From PVC group bacterium (GTDB taxonomy: Bacteria > Verrucomicrobiota > Kiritimatiellia > SS1-B-03-39 > UBA6053), in the NCBI GenBank assembly GCA_003565035.1, contig PXDP01000034.1, forward strand, positions 1 through 10,824: 10,824 nt of DNA, given 5' to 3'. Shown here piece after piece: positions 5,337-10,824 of this stretch. Position 1 is the first letter of the stretch, and every line of letters starts with the position of its first letter. The translations under genes were made by a program, and so were the position numbers. Below the pieces are notes generated by a model that saw nothing but the letters and a program-made list of their open reading frames with translations, was not told the DNA's origin and did no database searches.

Positions 5337-7472
5337 CTAAAAATCCATGACCGCGTTGGGATCCAGATTGGTGCTGTCGTCCCAGTTGCGGGGGCGTTTG
5401 GTGGCGATGTTCTGGACTTTTTTCATGGTGATCTGATACCCTTTGGTTTTAGCACCTTTCACCTGATATTTCGCCACGTCAAGCAGTTGCTGATGCACCC
5501 GCTGATTTTTCATCGGCGCGAACTTCACATACACATGCTCCGGGGTGCCTTCTTCAAAGAGAATCACCTTGGTTTTGCCGTCGGGACAGAGCGAATATTC
5601 CTTGTTCTGAATCGCGCCGCCGAAGGTGAACCGCTTCAGATAGGACGTCTGTTTGTGGGTGTAGGCCATGATGAACTCTTTATCCCGGTCGAAGACCCCC
5701 ACATAGAGAATGTCTTTGTCCACAAACAGTTTCTCCGGCGGCGGCATCATCATATAGCGACCATCTTTCCACACCACCATGATTTTGTCCAGCGAGCTGC
5801 ATTCGAGCAGATCATCGCCCTCTTTCATGGCATGACCCAGATAGCCCCCGGCGGAGTCGAATTTAATCTTGAGTTCGCTGGCCGTGAGTTTGCGGACCTC
5901 GATCTTCTTGAAGCCATCCTCCGAAATCTGCGTCAGCCGCGGGTAATCCTTCGCGTATTTTTTGTGAAGCGCCTTCAGGAAATCCACAGTGTAATCCACC
6001 ATGCGCTTGAGGTTTTTCTCCACCTCGTCCAGCGCAATGAGGATATCATCCAGATCCTTGCGGTTTTTATCGATATCAAAGCGGCTGATGCGTTTGATAC
6101 GGACCGCCAGCAGCATTTCCACATCCTCGGTCACCACATCGCGGCGCAGCAGATGCCGGAAGCGGTTCACCCCGTCCAGCACCGCCTTCTGCACCGCCGT
6201 GTAGGTTTTGCACTCCTCAATGTCTTTGTAGATCCGGTTCTCAATGAATATCTGCACCAGCGTCTTGTTATGAAACTCGTCCAGCAGCCGGGCTTTTTCC
6301 CATTCAAGTTCCTGCTCAAGAATCTCCACCAGTCGGTGGGTCAGCTTTTTAAGCACCTCTTTCACCGTCAGTTCCACCGGACGGTTGTTCTCAATGCAGA
6401 GGATGGCACTGTTCACGCTGATTTCGCAGTCGGTGAACGCATACAGCTTCTGAATGGTCTCCTGAGGGTCCTGACCCGACAGCATATTCAGGTGCAGTTC
6501 AACGTTTTCCGCCGTGTAGTCGTGGATCGAGCGAATTTTGATTTTCTTTTTCCGGATCGCGTCTTCGATGGATTTGATCAGCGTTTCCGTGGTGGTGTTG
6601 AATGGCAGTTCCCGCACCACCAGGGTGGTCTTGTCCTTGACCTGAATCACCGCGCGCACTTTCACCCGCCCCCGTCCGTCATCGTAATCGGAGGCATCCA
6701 TAATGCCGCCGGTCATGAAGTCGGGGAACAGCTCAAACCCGCGCTTGCGCAGAATGGCGACCTGGGCTTTGAGCAGCTCGCCGAAATTATGCGGCAGAAT
6801 CCGGGTGGCCAGACCGACCGCAATGCCCTCGGCGCCCAGCATCAGCAGCAGCGGAATTTTCGCCGGCAGGGTCACCGGCTCCTGATTCCGTCCGTCATAG
6901 CTGGGCACAAAACGGGTCAGGTTTTTATTGAACAACTGCTCGCGGGCCAGCGGGGTCAGGCGGCACTCGATGTACCGCGAGGCCGCCGCCGGATCACCGG
7001 TATGAATGTTGCCGTAGTTCCCCTGCCCCTCAATCAGATACCGCTTATTCGCCAGCGTCACCAGTGCGTCCGCAATTGAGGCGTCCCCGTGCGGATGAAA
7101 CTGCATGGTGTAGCCCACAATGTTAGCGACTTTGATGAATTTTCCGTCGTCGTTGCGGTGCAGCGACCACATAATCCGTCGCTGTACCGGCTTGAGCCCG
7201 TCGTCCAACTGGGGAATCGCCCGGTCCCGGATCACATAAGAGGCATATTCCAGGAAGTTATCATCAATCATCTCCCGCAACGCCGGATCATCATCGGAGT
7301 GCGGAGTGGATTCCTCATCTCTACCCTCCACCCTCTCATCCCCAGGCTCTTCCTTCTCACCTCTTTCCTCTTCCCTGCCCTCTGACCTCTGACCTCCGAC
7401 CTCTTCTTGGACCTCTTCTTGGACCTCTTCTTGGACCTCTTCTTCCGGAAACAAATCGTCGTCCTTGCTCAT
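5337..7472 (-). CDS. parC: DNA topoisomerase IV subunit A (ParC-like)
   Basis: The 711-residue breakage-reunion subunit of a type IIA topoisomerase, decatenating chromosomes together with the ParE encoded just upstream. Residues 1-62 are a very acidic, repeat-built extension. The catalytic core starts near residue 64 with REMIDDNFLEYASYVIRDRA, DGLKPVQRRIMWSL, the HPHGD motif (126-130) and AAASRYIE with catalytic Tyr167. A coiled segment follows, and then a reduced C-terminal beta region from about residue 520. No GyrA box (QRRGGKG-like) is visible, which favours ParC over GyrA. At the position of E. coli GyrA Ser83 the residue is Ala131, while the Asp87 equivalent (Asp135) is kept. The ATG at 7472 overlaps the parE stop (ATGA) and follows GAGGAGG with a 4-base spacer. 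It ends with TAG one base before the LysM transpeptidase gene. The overall style resembles Bacteroidetes ParC. Confidence 0.9.
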   Translation of the reverse strand: MSKDDDLFPEEEVQEEVQEEVQEEVGGQRSEGREEERGEKEEPGDERVEGRDEESTPHSDDDPALREMIDDNFLEYASYVIRDRAIPQLDDGLKPVQRRIMWSLHRNDDGKFIKVANIVGYTMQFHPHGDASIADALVTLANKRYLIEGQGNYGNIHTGDPAAASRYIECRLTPLAREQLFNKNLTRFVPSYDGRNQEPVTLPAKIPLLLMLGAEGIAVGLATRILPHNFGELLKAQVAILRKRGFELFPDFMTGGIMDASDYDDGRGRVKVRAVIQVKDKTTLVVRELPFNTTTETLIKSIEDAIRKKKIKIRSIHDYTAENVELHLNMLSGQDPQETIQKLYAFTDCEISVNSAILCIENNRPVELTVKEVLKKLTHRLVEILEQELEWEKARLLDEFHNKTLVQIFIENRIYKDIEECKTYTAVQKAVLDGVNRFRHLLRRDVVTEDVEMLLAVRIKRISRFDIDKNRKDLDDILIALDEVEKNLKRMVDYTVDFLKALHKKYAKDYPRLTQISEDGFKKIEVRKLTASELKIKFDSAGGYLGHAMKEGDDLLECSSLDKIMVVWKDGRYMMMPPPEKLFVDKDILYVGVFDRDKEFIMAYTHKQTSYLKRFTFGGAIQNKEYSLCPDGKTKVILFEEGTPEHVYVKFAPMKNQRVHQQLLDVAKYQVKGAKTKGYQITMKKVQNIATKRPRNWDDSTNLDPNAVMDF
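7381..7446 (-). repeat. Tandem 12-bp and 7-bp repeats in the parC 5' end
   Basis: On the plus strand, acctcttcttgg occurs three times perfectly (7399-7434) and a fourth copy (7435-7446) differs in its last two bases. The array encodes repeated (Q)EEV. Directly next to it three 7-bp units (tctgacc, tctgacc, tccgacc, 7381-7401) lie in a frame-shifting period. The low-complexity, purine-rich coding-strand tract extends to about 7311. It codes for the acidic N-terminal tail of ParC. Confidence 0.85.
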
Positions 7473-9286
7473 ACCGCCTCCTCGTCTACCACCAGATGAT
7501 TCAAAATATACTCCCGGCGCGCCGGGGTGTTTTTACCCATGTAAAACTTCAGAATATGCGGAACATCCGGCGGATCGTCGATGGTCACCGGAGTCAGCCG
7601 CATCCCTTCGGAAATAAAGGCCCGAAATTCCTTGGGCGAAATTTCTCCCAGTCCTTTAAAGCGGGTGACCTCCGGACTGCTGATCTCCTTCATGGCCACA
7701 TCCCGCTCCAGCTCTGAATAGCAGTACCGGGTTTCTTTTTTATTCCGCACCCGGAACAGCGGGGTCTCCAGCACATGCAAATGACCCTCGGTCACCAGCG
7801 GTTGAAAAAACCGCAGGAAATAGGTGATCAGCAGATTGCGGATATGCATGCCGTCCACATCCGCGTCCGTGGCCAGCACCACCTTGTGATAGCGCAAATT
7901 GTCCACACTGTCCTCCACCCGCAGTGCCTGCATGAGATTGTACAGTTCCTCGTTCTTGTAAATCGCGTCGCGCTTCAGCTCCGCCACATTCAGCGGCTTG
8001 CCTTTCAGCGTGAAAATCGCCTGCGTGTTCGGATCCCGGGAGGACACCATCGATCCGGCAGCCGACTGACCCTCGGTCAGGAAAATCATCGACTCCTGTC
8101 CCTTCTGCTTGCCCGCATCCCAGTGGATCTTGCAATCTTTGAGCTGCGGAATGCGGATGGAAATTGCCTTGGATTTTTCCCGCGCCAGCTTCTTGACCGT
8201 ATTGATCTCCTTGCGCAGCTTCTGCGTCTCCTCGATCTTCAAAAACGCCCGCTCCGCCGCCTTCGGATTTTTGTGGAGCATATCCACAATCACATCCCGC
8301 ACCCGGTTCACCAGATCCGAACGAATCTCCCCGTTGCCGAGTTTGTTTTTGGTCTGTGATTCAAAAATCGGTTCCTTCAGGCGGATCGCAATCGCACCGA
8401 TGAGGCCCTCGCGCACATCATCCCCCTCGTATTTTTTCTTCGAAAACTCATTAAACGCCTTGAGAACCCCTTCGCGGAAGGCGCTCAAATGCGTGCCGCC
8501 GTCCACCGTATACTGACCGTTCACAAAAGACCAGTTTTCCTCCCCGTACAACTGCGCGTGCGTCAGGGCGATTTCCAGGGTCTTGTCCCGGAAATGCAGC
8601 GGCGGATAGATCGAATCACTCTCCGACTCCTCCAGAATCAAATCGAGCAGGCCATTCTTGGCCTCCAGCTTTTTGCCGTTGAACACCAGGGTCAGCCCCG
8701 GGTTCAGGTAGGTGTAAAACTTCAGCCGGCGCAGGATATACTCCTCCTTGAACTTAAAGTTTTTGAAAATCGTCTCGTCCGGCGTGAACGACACCAGCGT
8801 TCCGTCCTTTTCCTCCGTCGCCCCCTCGTCCTGCGACACCAGCGCGCCTTTTTCAAAGCTGGCCTCAAAAAAACGCCCGTCCCGGTAGCTGCACACCGTA
8901 AAATAAGACGACAACGCATTCACCGCCTTGGTGCCCACCCCGTTGAGCCCCACAGAAAACTGAAACACCTCGTCATTGTACTTCGCCCCGGTGTTGATGC
9001 GCGAAACGCAGTCGATCACCTTGCCGTGCGGAATCCCGCGCCCGTAATCGCGAATCACCACATCTGATCCGTCCAGACGGACGTCCAGCTTCGATCCGTA
9101 GCCCATAATATGCTCATCGATCCCGTTGTCGATCACCTCTTTGAGCAGCACATAAATCCCGTCATCATAATGGGATCCCGAACCGGTCCGCCCGATATAC
9201 ATCCCCGTCCTCGCCCGGATGTGGTCAATGGAGGACAGGGTTTTGATGGTGCTTTCGTCGTAGTTGTGCGCTTTTTTAGTGGCCAT
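7469..9286 (-). CDS. parE: DNA topoisomerase IV subunit B (ParE-like)
   Basis: The 605-residue ATPase subunit of the type IIA topoisomerase. The GHKL ATPase domain has KEVIDNGIDEH (49-59; catalytic Glu50, Mg-binding Asn54), IRDYGRGIPHG (78-88; Asp80) and VGLNGVGTKAVNALS (112-126). The transducer region contains QTKNKLGN with the ATP-contacting Lys. The TOPRIM domain has LTEGQSAAGS (403-412; Glu405) and LATDADVDGMH (471-481; Asp474/476/478). The usual EGDSA reads EGQSA here (Gln407). Length and the lack of an extra C-terminal insert fit ParE rather than the larger GyrB. The ATG at 9286 (MATKKAHNYDES) is chosen because the ATPase domain begins just after it and the upstream frame overlaps panD with non-homologous residues. 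GAGG lies only 2 bases before the ATG, and a TATTAC lies exactly 7 bases before it. Its stop overlaps the parC start. Confidence 0.92.
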   Translation of the reverse strand: MATKKAHNYDESTIKTLSSIDHIRARTGMYIGRTGSGSHYDDGIYVLLKEVIDNGIDEHIMGYGSKLDVRLDGSDVVIRDYGRGIPHGKVIDCVSRINTGAKYNDEVFQFSVGLNGVGTKAVNALSSYFTVCSYRDGRFFEASFEKGALVSQDEGATEEKDGTLVSFTPDETIFKNFKFKEEYILRRLKFYTYLNPGLTLVFNGKKLEAKNGLLDLILEESESDSIYPPLHFRDKTLEIALTHAQLYGEENWSFVNGQYTVDGGTHLSAFREGVLKAFNEFSKKKYEGDDVREGLIGAIAIRLKEPIFESQTKNKLGNGEIRSDLVNRVRDVIVDMLHKNPKAAERAFLKIEETQKLRKEINTVKKLAREKSKAISIRIPQLKDCKIHWDAGKQKGQESMIFLTEGQSAAGSMVSSRDPNTQAIFTLKGKPLNVAELKRDAIYKNEELYNLMQALRVEDSVDNLRYHKVVLATDADVDGMHIRNLLITYFLRFFQPLVTEGHLHVLETPLFRVRNKKETRYCYSELERDVAMKEISSPEVTRFKGLGEISPKEFRAFISEGMRLTPVTIDDPPDVPHILKFYMGKNTPARREYILNHLVVDEEAV

Positions 9287-9293
9287 AACCTCA

Positions 9294-9321
9294 GTAATAC
9301 ATTTGTTTAAGTTCTTTGCAA
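9294..9321 (-). promoter_or_regulatory. Possible internal promoter giving leaderless parE mRNA
   Basis: In the 58-base panD-parE gap the minus strand reads TTGCAA (9321-9316), 16 bases, TATTAC (9299-9294), then 7 bases to the parE ATG at 9286. Both boxes match the sigma-70 consensus at 4 of 6 positions. Spacing places transcription start at or next to the A of the ATG. It would let parE/parC/ldt be expressed apart from panD. Confidence 0.4.
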
Positions 9322-9344
9322 GCCCGCGTTTCGAAACCGCACCC

Positions 9345-9752
9345 TCAGTCCGCCACCGGAATCGGATCGAGTGTCTCATCCAGGGAGGTCGGATACTCCA
9401 GCCGCTGCAGAATCCGGTTGTGATCATCACAGACCACCACCCTGGAGCGGTGTGTTTCCAGAAGCTCAGGCCCCATAAGTGCCATCGAAAAAATAATAAT
9501 CCGGTCGCCGTGGTTCACCAGATGGGCGGCCGCGCCGTTGATGCCGATGATCCCGCTCCCGGCCTTGCCTTTAATCACGTAGGTCTCAAAACGGGCCCCG
9601 TTGTCAATGTCGGCAATCATGACAAACTCATTGGCCACCATCCCCGTCGCCCGAAGCAGGTTTTCGTCAATCGTGATCGAGCCCACATAGTTGAGATTGC
9701 ACTGGGTCACCCGCGCATTATGAATTTTTCCACAGAGAATTTTTTTCAACAT
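9345..9752 (-). CDS. panD: Aspartate 1-decarboxylase precursor (PanD)
   Basis: A 135-residue pyruvoyl-dependent enzyme converting L-aspartate to beta-alanine for pantothenate and CoA synthesis in the cytoplasm. The protein must cleave itself between Gly24 and Ser25 to form the pyruvoyl group. That site is seen as YVGSITID (22-29), with beta chain before and alpha chain after. Other catalytic residues are at their E. coli positions: Lys9 (CGKIHNARVT), Arg54 and Tyr58 (ARFETY), plus the NGAAAH loop and GDRIIIF. Length is a little above the usual 120-130. It ends 58 bases before parE on the same strand. The ATG at 9752 has no Shine-Dalgarno; TATACG lies exactly 7 bases upstream with TCGACA 17 bases further, consistent with leaderless translation. 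Neither panB nor panC is present nearby. Confidence 0.95.
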   Translation of the reverse strand: MLKKILCGKIHNARVTQCNLNYVGSITIDENLLRATGMVANEFVMIADIDNGARFETYVIKGKAGSGIIGINGAAAHLVNHGDRIIIFSMALMGPELLETHRSRVVVCDDHNRILQRLEYPTSLDETLDPIPVAD

Positions 9753-9759
9753 GCGCGGA

Positions 9760-9788
9760 CGTATATGGAAGAGCCGCGGGGCTGTCGA
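9760..9788 (-). promoter_or_regulatory. panD promoter, probably leaderless
   Basis: The minus strand shows TCGACA (9788-9783; 5 of 6 matches to TTGACA), a 17-base spacer and TATACG (9765-9760; 4 of 6), followed by 7 bases and the panD ATG. The predicted start of transcription coincides with the A of the start codon, which would explain why no ribosome binding site is seen. Confidence 0.5.
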
Positions 9789-9821
9789 TCATTTTTCAGC
9801 CCTTTCCCGGGCATCCCGCGC

Positions 9822-9851
9822 TTGACAATCCCCCCTGTAAAACCCTATTAG
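9822..9851 (+). promoter_or_regulatory. tRNA-Thr promoter
   Basis: A perfect TTGACA (9822-9827) lies 18 bases before TATTAG (9846-9851), and the mature tRNA begins 14 bases after the -10 box. This strong -35 fits a stable-RNA gene. The HTH-EIIA gene downstream has no separate promoter visible, so it may use this one. Confidence 0.7.
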
Positions 9852-9865
9852 CATTCCTCACCAAT

Positions 9866-9941
9866 GCCAAAGTAGCTCAGTTGGTAGAGCAATTCACTCG
9901 TAATGAATAGGTCGTCGGTTCGATTCCGACCTTTGGCTCCA
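9866..9941 (+). tRNA. tRNA-Thr(CGT)
   Basis: A 76-base cloverleaf can be drawn by hand. The acceptor GCCAAAG pairs with CTTTGGC over all 7 pairs. D arm is GCTC/GAGC with loop AGTTGGTA. Anticodon arm is ATTCA/TGAAT with loop CTCGTAA, giving anticodon CGT at 9899-9901, which reads ACG (Thr). T arm is GTCGG/CCGAC with loop TTCGATT. CCA is encoded (9939-9941). The discriminator base is T. Confidence 0.96.
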
Positions 9942-9962
9942 CTTTCTTTCCCAAATCCGCCC

Positions 9963-10694
9963 GTGTCCCACCAGGTTTTCTCCATCGAAGAACTGTCCGA
10001 GTACCTTCATCTGGAGGCCGATGCCATCCGCCTGCTGGTCAAGCGGAATGAAATCCCCCACGAACGCATCGGCATGGGCCTCCGCTTCCGCCGGAAAGAG
10101 ATCGACCGCTGGGCCTCTCAGCGGCTTTTAGGAATGTCCTCCGACGAGGTACACGACTTCCACCGGCAGTCCTCCGCCAAACAGCACGATCTCAGTGCCC
10201 GCCACGCGCTCCTGCCCGAAATCATGGTGCCCAACTGTATTGAGCCGGAACTTCAGGGCAAAACCCGGGCCAAAATTATCCGCAATATGGTCGATCTGGC
10301 CGACGCCACCGGCATGCTCTGGGATAAAGAGGGGCTGCTCGCCGGCGTCGAGGAACGCGAAAATCTCTGCAGCACCGCCCTCTCCGGCGGGGTGGCCCTC
10401 CTCCATCCCCCCCAGCACGAGCCCTACATGTTCGAAGACACCTTTGTGGTGTATGGACGCACGCCCGCCCCCGCCCTCTTCGGCGGCCCCGACGGACGGC
10501 TCACCCAGCATTTTTTTCTGCTCTGCGCCCAGGACGATAAAATTCACCTGCATCTGCTCGCCCGCCTCAGCATGATCTGCCACCGCACCGATGTGCTCCT
10601 CGCCCTCACCGAGGCCGCCTCCAAAGGCGAAATGCTCGATCTCCTCTTCGCTGCCGAAGAGGAAATTATTCAGTCGAGCCTGCCCCGAGGCTGA
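9963..10694 (+). CDS. HTH-PTS EIIA (PtsN-like) fusion protein
   Basis: 243 residues from the GTG at 9963. Residues 1-52 are an excisionase/MerR-type DNA-binding domain (FSIEELSEYLHLEADAI, EIPHERIGMGLRFRRKEIDR). Residues about 53-90 form a linker. Residues about 90-240 are a PTS EIIA domain of the nitrogen/mannitol class: GGVALLHPP (142-150) aligns with the family's IPHG phosphorylation site, making His148 the likely phospho-acceptor, and DDKIHLHLLARLSMI (191-205) carries the second conserved His pair. The likely role is a phosphorylation-controlled regulator linking PTS state to DNA binding or protein binding; which target is not shown. The active-site context is atypical, with LLHPP instead of IPHG. 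No Shine-Dalgarno precedes the GTG, and the longer frame upstream runs into the tRNA so is not used. Only 21 bases separate it from the tRNA CCA end, suggesting co-transcription. Its 3' end overlaps the opposing birA remnant by 29 bases. Confidence 0.8.
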   Translation: MSHQVFSIEELSEYLHLEADAIRLLVKRNEIPHERIGMGLRFRRKEIDRWASQRLLGMSSDEVHDFHRQSSAKQHDLSARHALLPEIMVPNCIEPELQGKTRAKIIRNMVDLADATGMLWDKEGLLAGVEERENLCSTALSGGVALLHPPQHEPYMFEDTFVVYGRTPAPALFGGPDGRLTQHFFLLCAQDDKIHLHLLARLSMICHRTDVLLALTEAASKGEMLDLLFAAEEEIIQSSLPRG

Positions 10695-10824
10695 CCTCGC
10701 CGCTGGTCAGGTGCATCACCCTGCCGCAGTCCGCCTCAAAGATCAGGGCCCCGCCGTCGTCCACATCCAGAGCCTTTCCGGTCACCCGCTACCCGTCCGG
10801 CATCGTCACCTCAATCCGCCGGCC
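10666..10824 (-). pseudogene. birA: Biotin-protein ligase (BirA), C-terminal end with in-frame TAG
   Basis: The minus strand read from the window edge gives GRRIEVTMPDG, a TAG (10791-10789), then RVTGKALDVDDGGALIFEAD, CGRVMHLTSGEVSLGAGSTE and TAA. The pattern 'G.a..vD..GaLi......sGEvSL' is the C-terminal SH3-like domain of biotin-[acetyl-CoA-carboxylase] ligase, which attaches biotin to the carboxyl carrier protein. Frame and family pattern continue on both sides of the TAG, so it interrupts one reading frame. Options are a nonsense mutation, a sequencing or assembly error (one base would fix it), or true termination about 40 residues early. TAG also ends parC here at a sensible place, which argues against recoding. 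The N-terminal and catalytic parts lie outside the window. Confidence 0.6.

Noticed and set aside
5334..7079. 581-codon plus-strand ORF rich in His/Phe/Leu
   Set aside because: It is antisense to parC, whose motifs are complete; the composition is typical of a GC-rich shadow frame and no domain is recognisable.
9287..9430. Extended N-terminus for parE (start at 9430)
   Set aside because: It would overlap panD by 86 bases and add 48 residues foreign to the family; the ATG at 9286 fits the ATPase domain start.
9903..9962. Extended start of the HTH-EIIA gene inside the tRNA
   Set aside because: The added residues come from the anticodon and T arms of the tRNA; the HTH domain begins only after the GTG at 9963.
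10789..10791. TAG recoded as an amino acid
   Set aside because: TAG ends parC at 5337-5339 at a normal length, one base before the next gene's ATG, so it works as a stop in this genome; mutation or sequence error is simpler.

Overview
The window looks like a bacterial chromosome of moderately high GC. Housekeeping genes fill about 1.9-10.7 kb and a disturbed accessory stretch fills the first 1.9 kb. Three traits suggest, without proving, a member of the PVC group (Kiritimatiellota/Verrucomicrobiota/Lentisphaerota-like): an excisionase-type HTH fused to a PTS EIIA domain, a short Bacteroidetes-style ParE/ParC pair, and abundant YkuD transpeptidases. No phage, IS element or CRISPR array is visible, and no stretch longer than about 200 bases lacks a gene or gene remnant.

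Layout. 1-389 (minus): 5' part of an unknown membrane-anchored protein. 510-1066 (plus): a 26-codon ORF whose stop overlaps the start of a secreted protein made of six exact-length 20-residue Pro/Thr/Gly repeats. 1112-1830: two broken genes tail to tail, a plus-strand remnant of a DUF1294-type membrane protein and a minus-strand conserved unknown protein that has lost its C-terminus at the junction. 1866-2384 (minus): a YkuD L,D-transpeptidase without signal peptide. It is divergent from 2414-4557 (plus), a two-gene menaquinone operon (ubiE/menG, menF) joined by a GTGA overlap. A hairpin covers the menF stop.

4580-9752 (minus) reads as one cluster in the order panD, parE, parC, LysM/YkuD transpeptidase. 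parE/parC overlap by ATGA, and parC/ldt are separated by a single base. A divergent tRNA-Thr(CGT) at 9866 has a clear promoter and is followed 21 bases later by the HTH-EIIA gene. The right edge holds the C-terminal end of a minus-strand biotin-protein ligase with an in-frame TAG.

How it works together: ubiE and menF serve menaquinone synthesis, panD serves pantothenate/CoA, parE/parC separate daughter chromosomes, and the two YkuD enzymes belong to a family that cross-links or modifies peptidoglycan. The most interesting regulatory signal is that four genes (ldt1, ubiE, panD, parE) lack a well-spaced Shine-Dalgarno and carry a -10-like hexamer exactly 7 nt before the ATG, as expected of leaderless mRNAs. 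Other oddities are the repeat protein, a purine-rich repeat expansion in the parC N-terminus, and natural substitutions at quinolone-relevant positions of ParC and ParE. I found no convincing new multi-gene system; the content is mostly ordinary housekeeping with local oddities.
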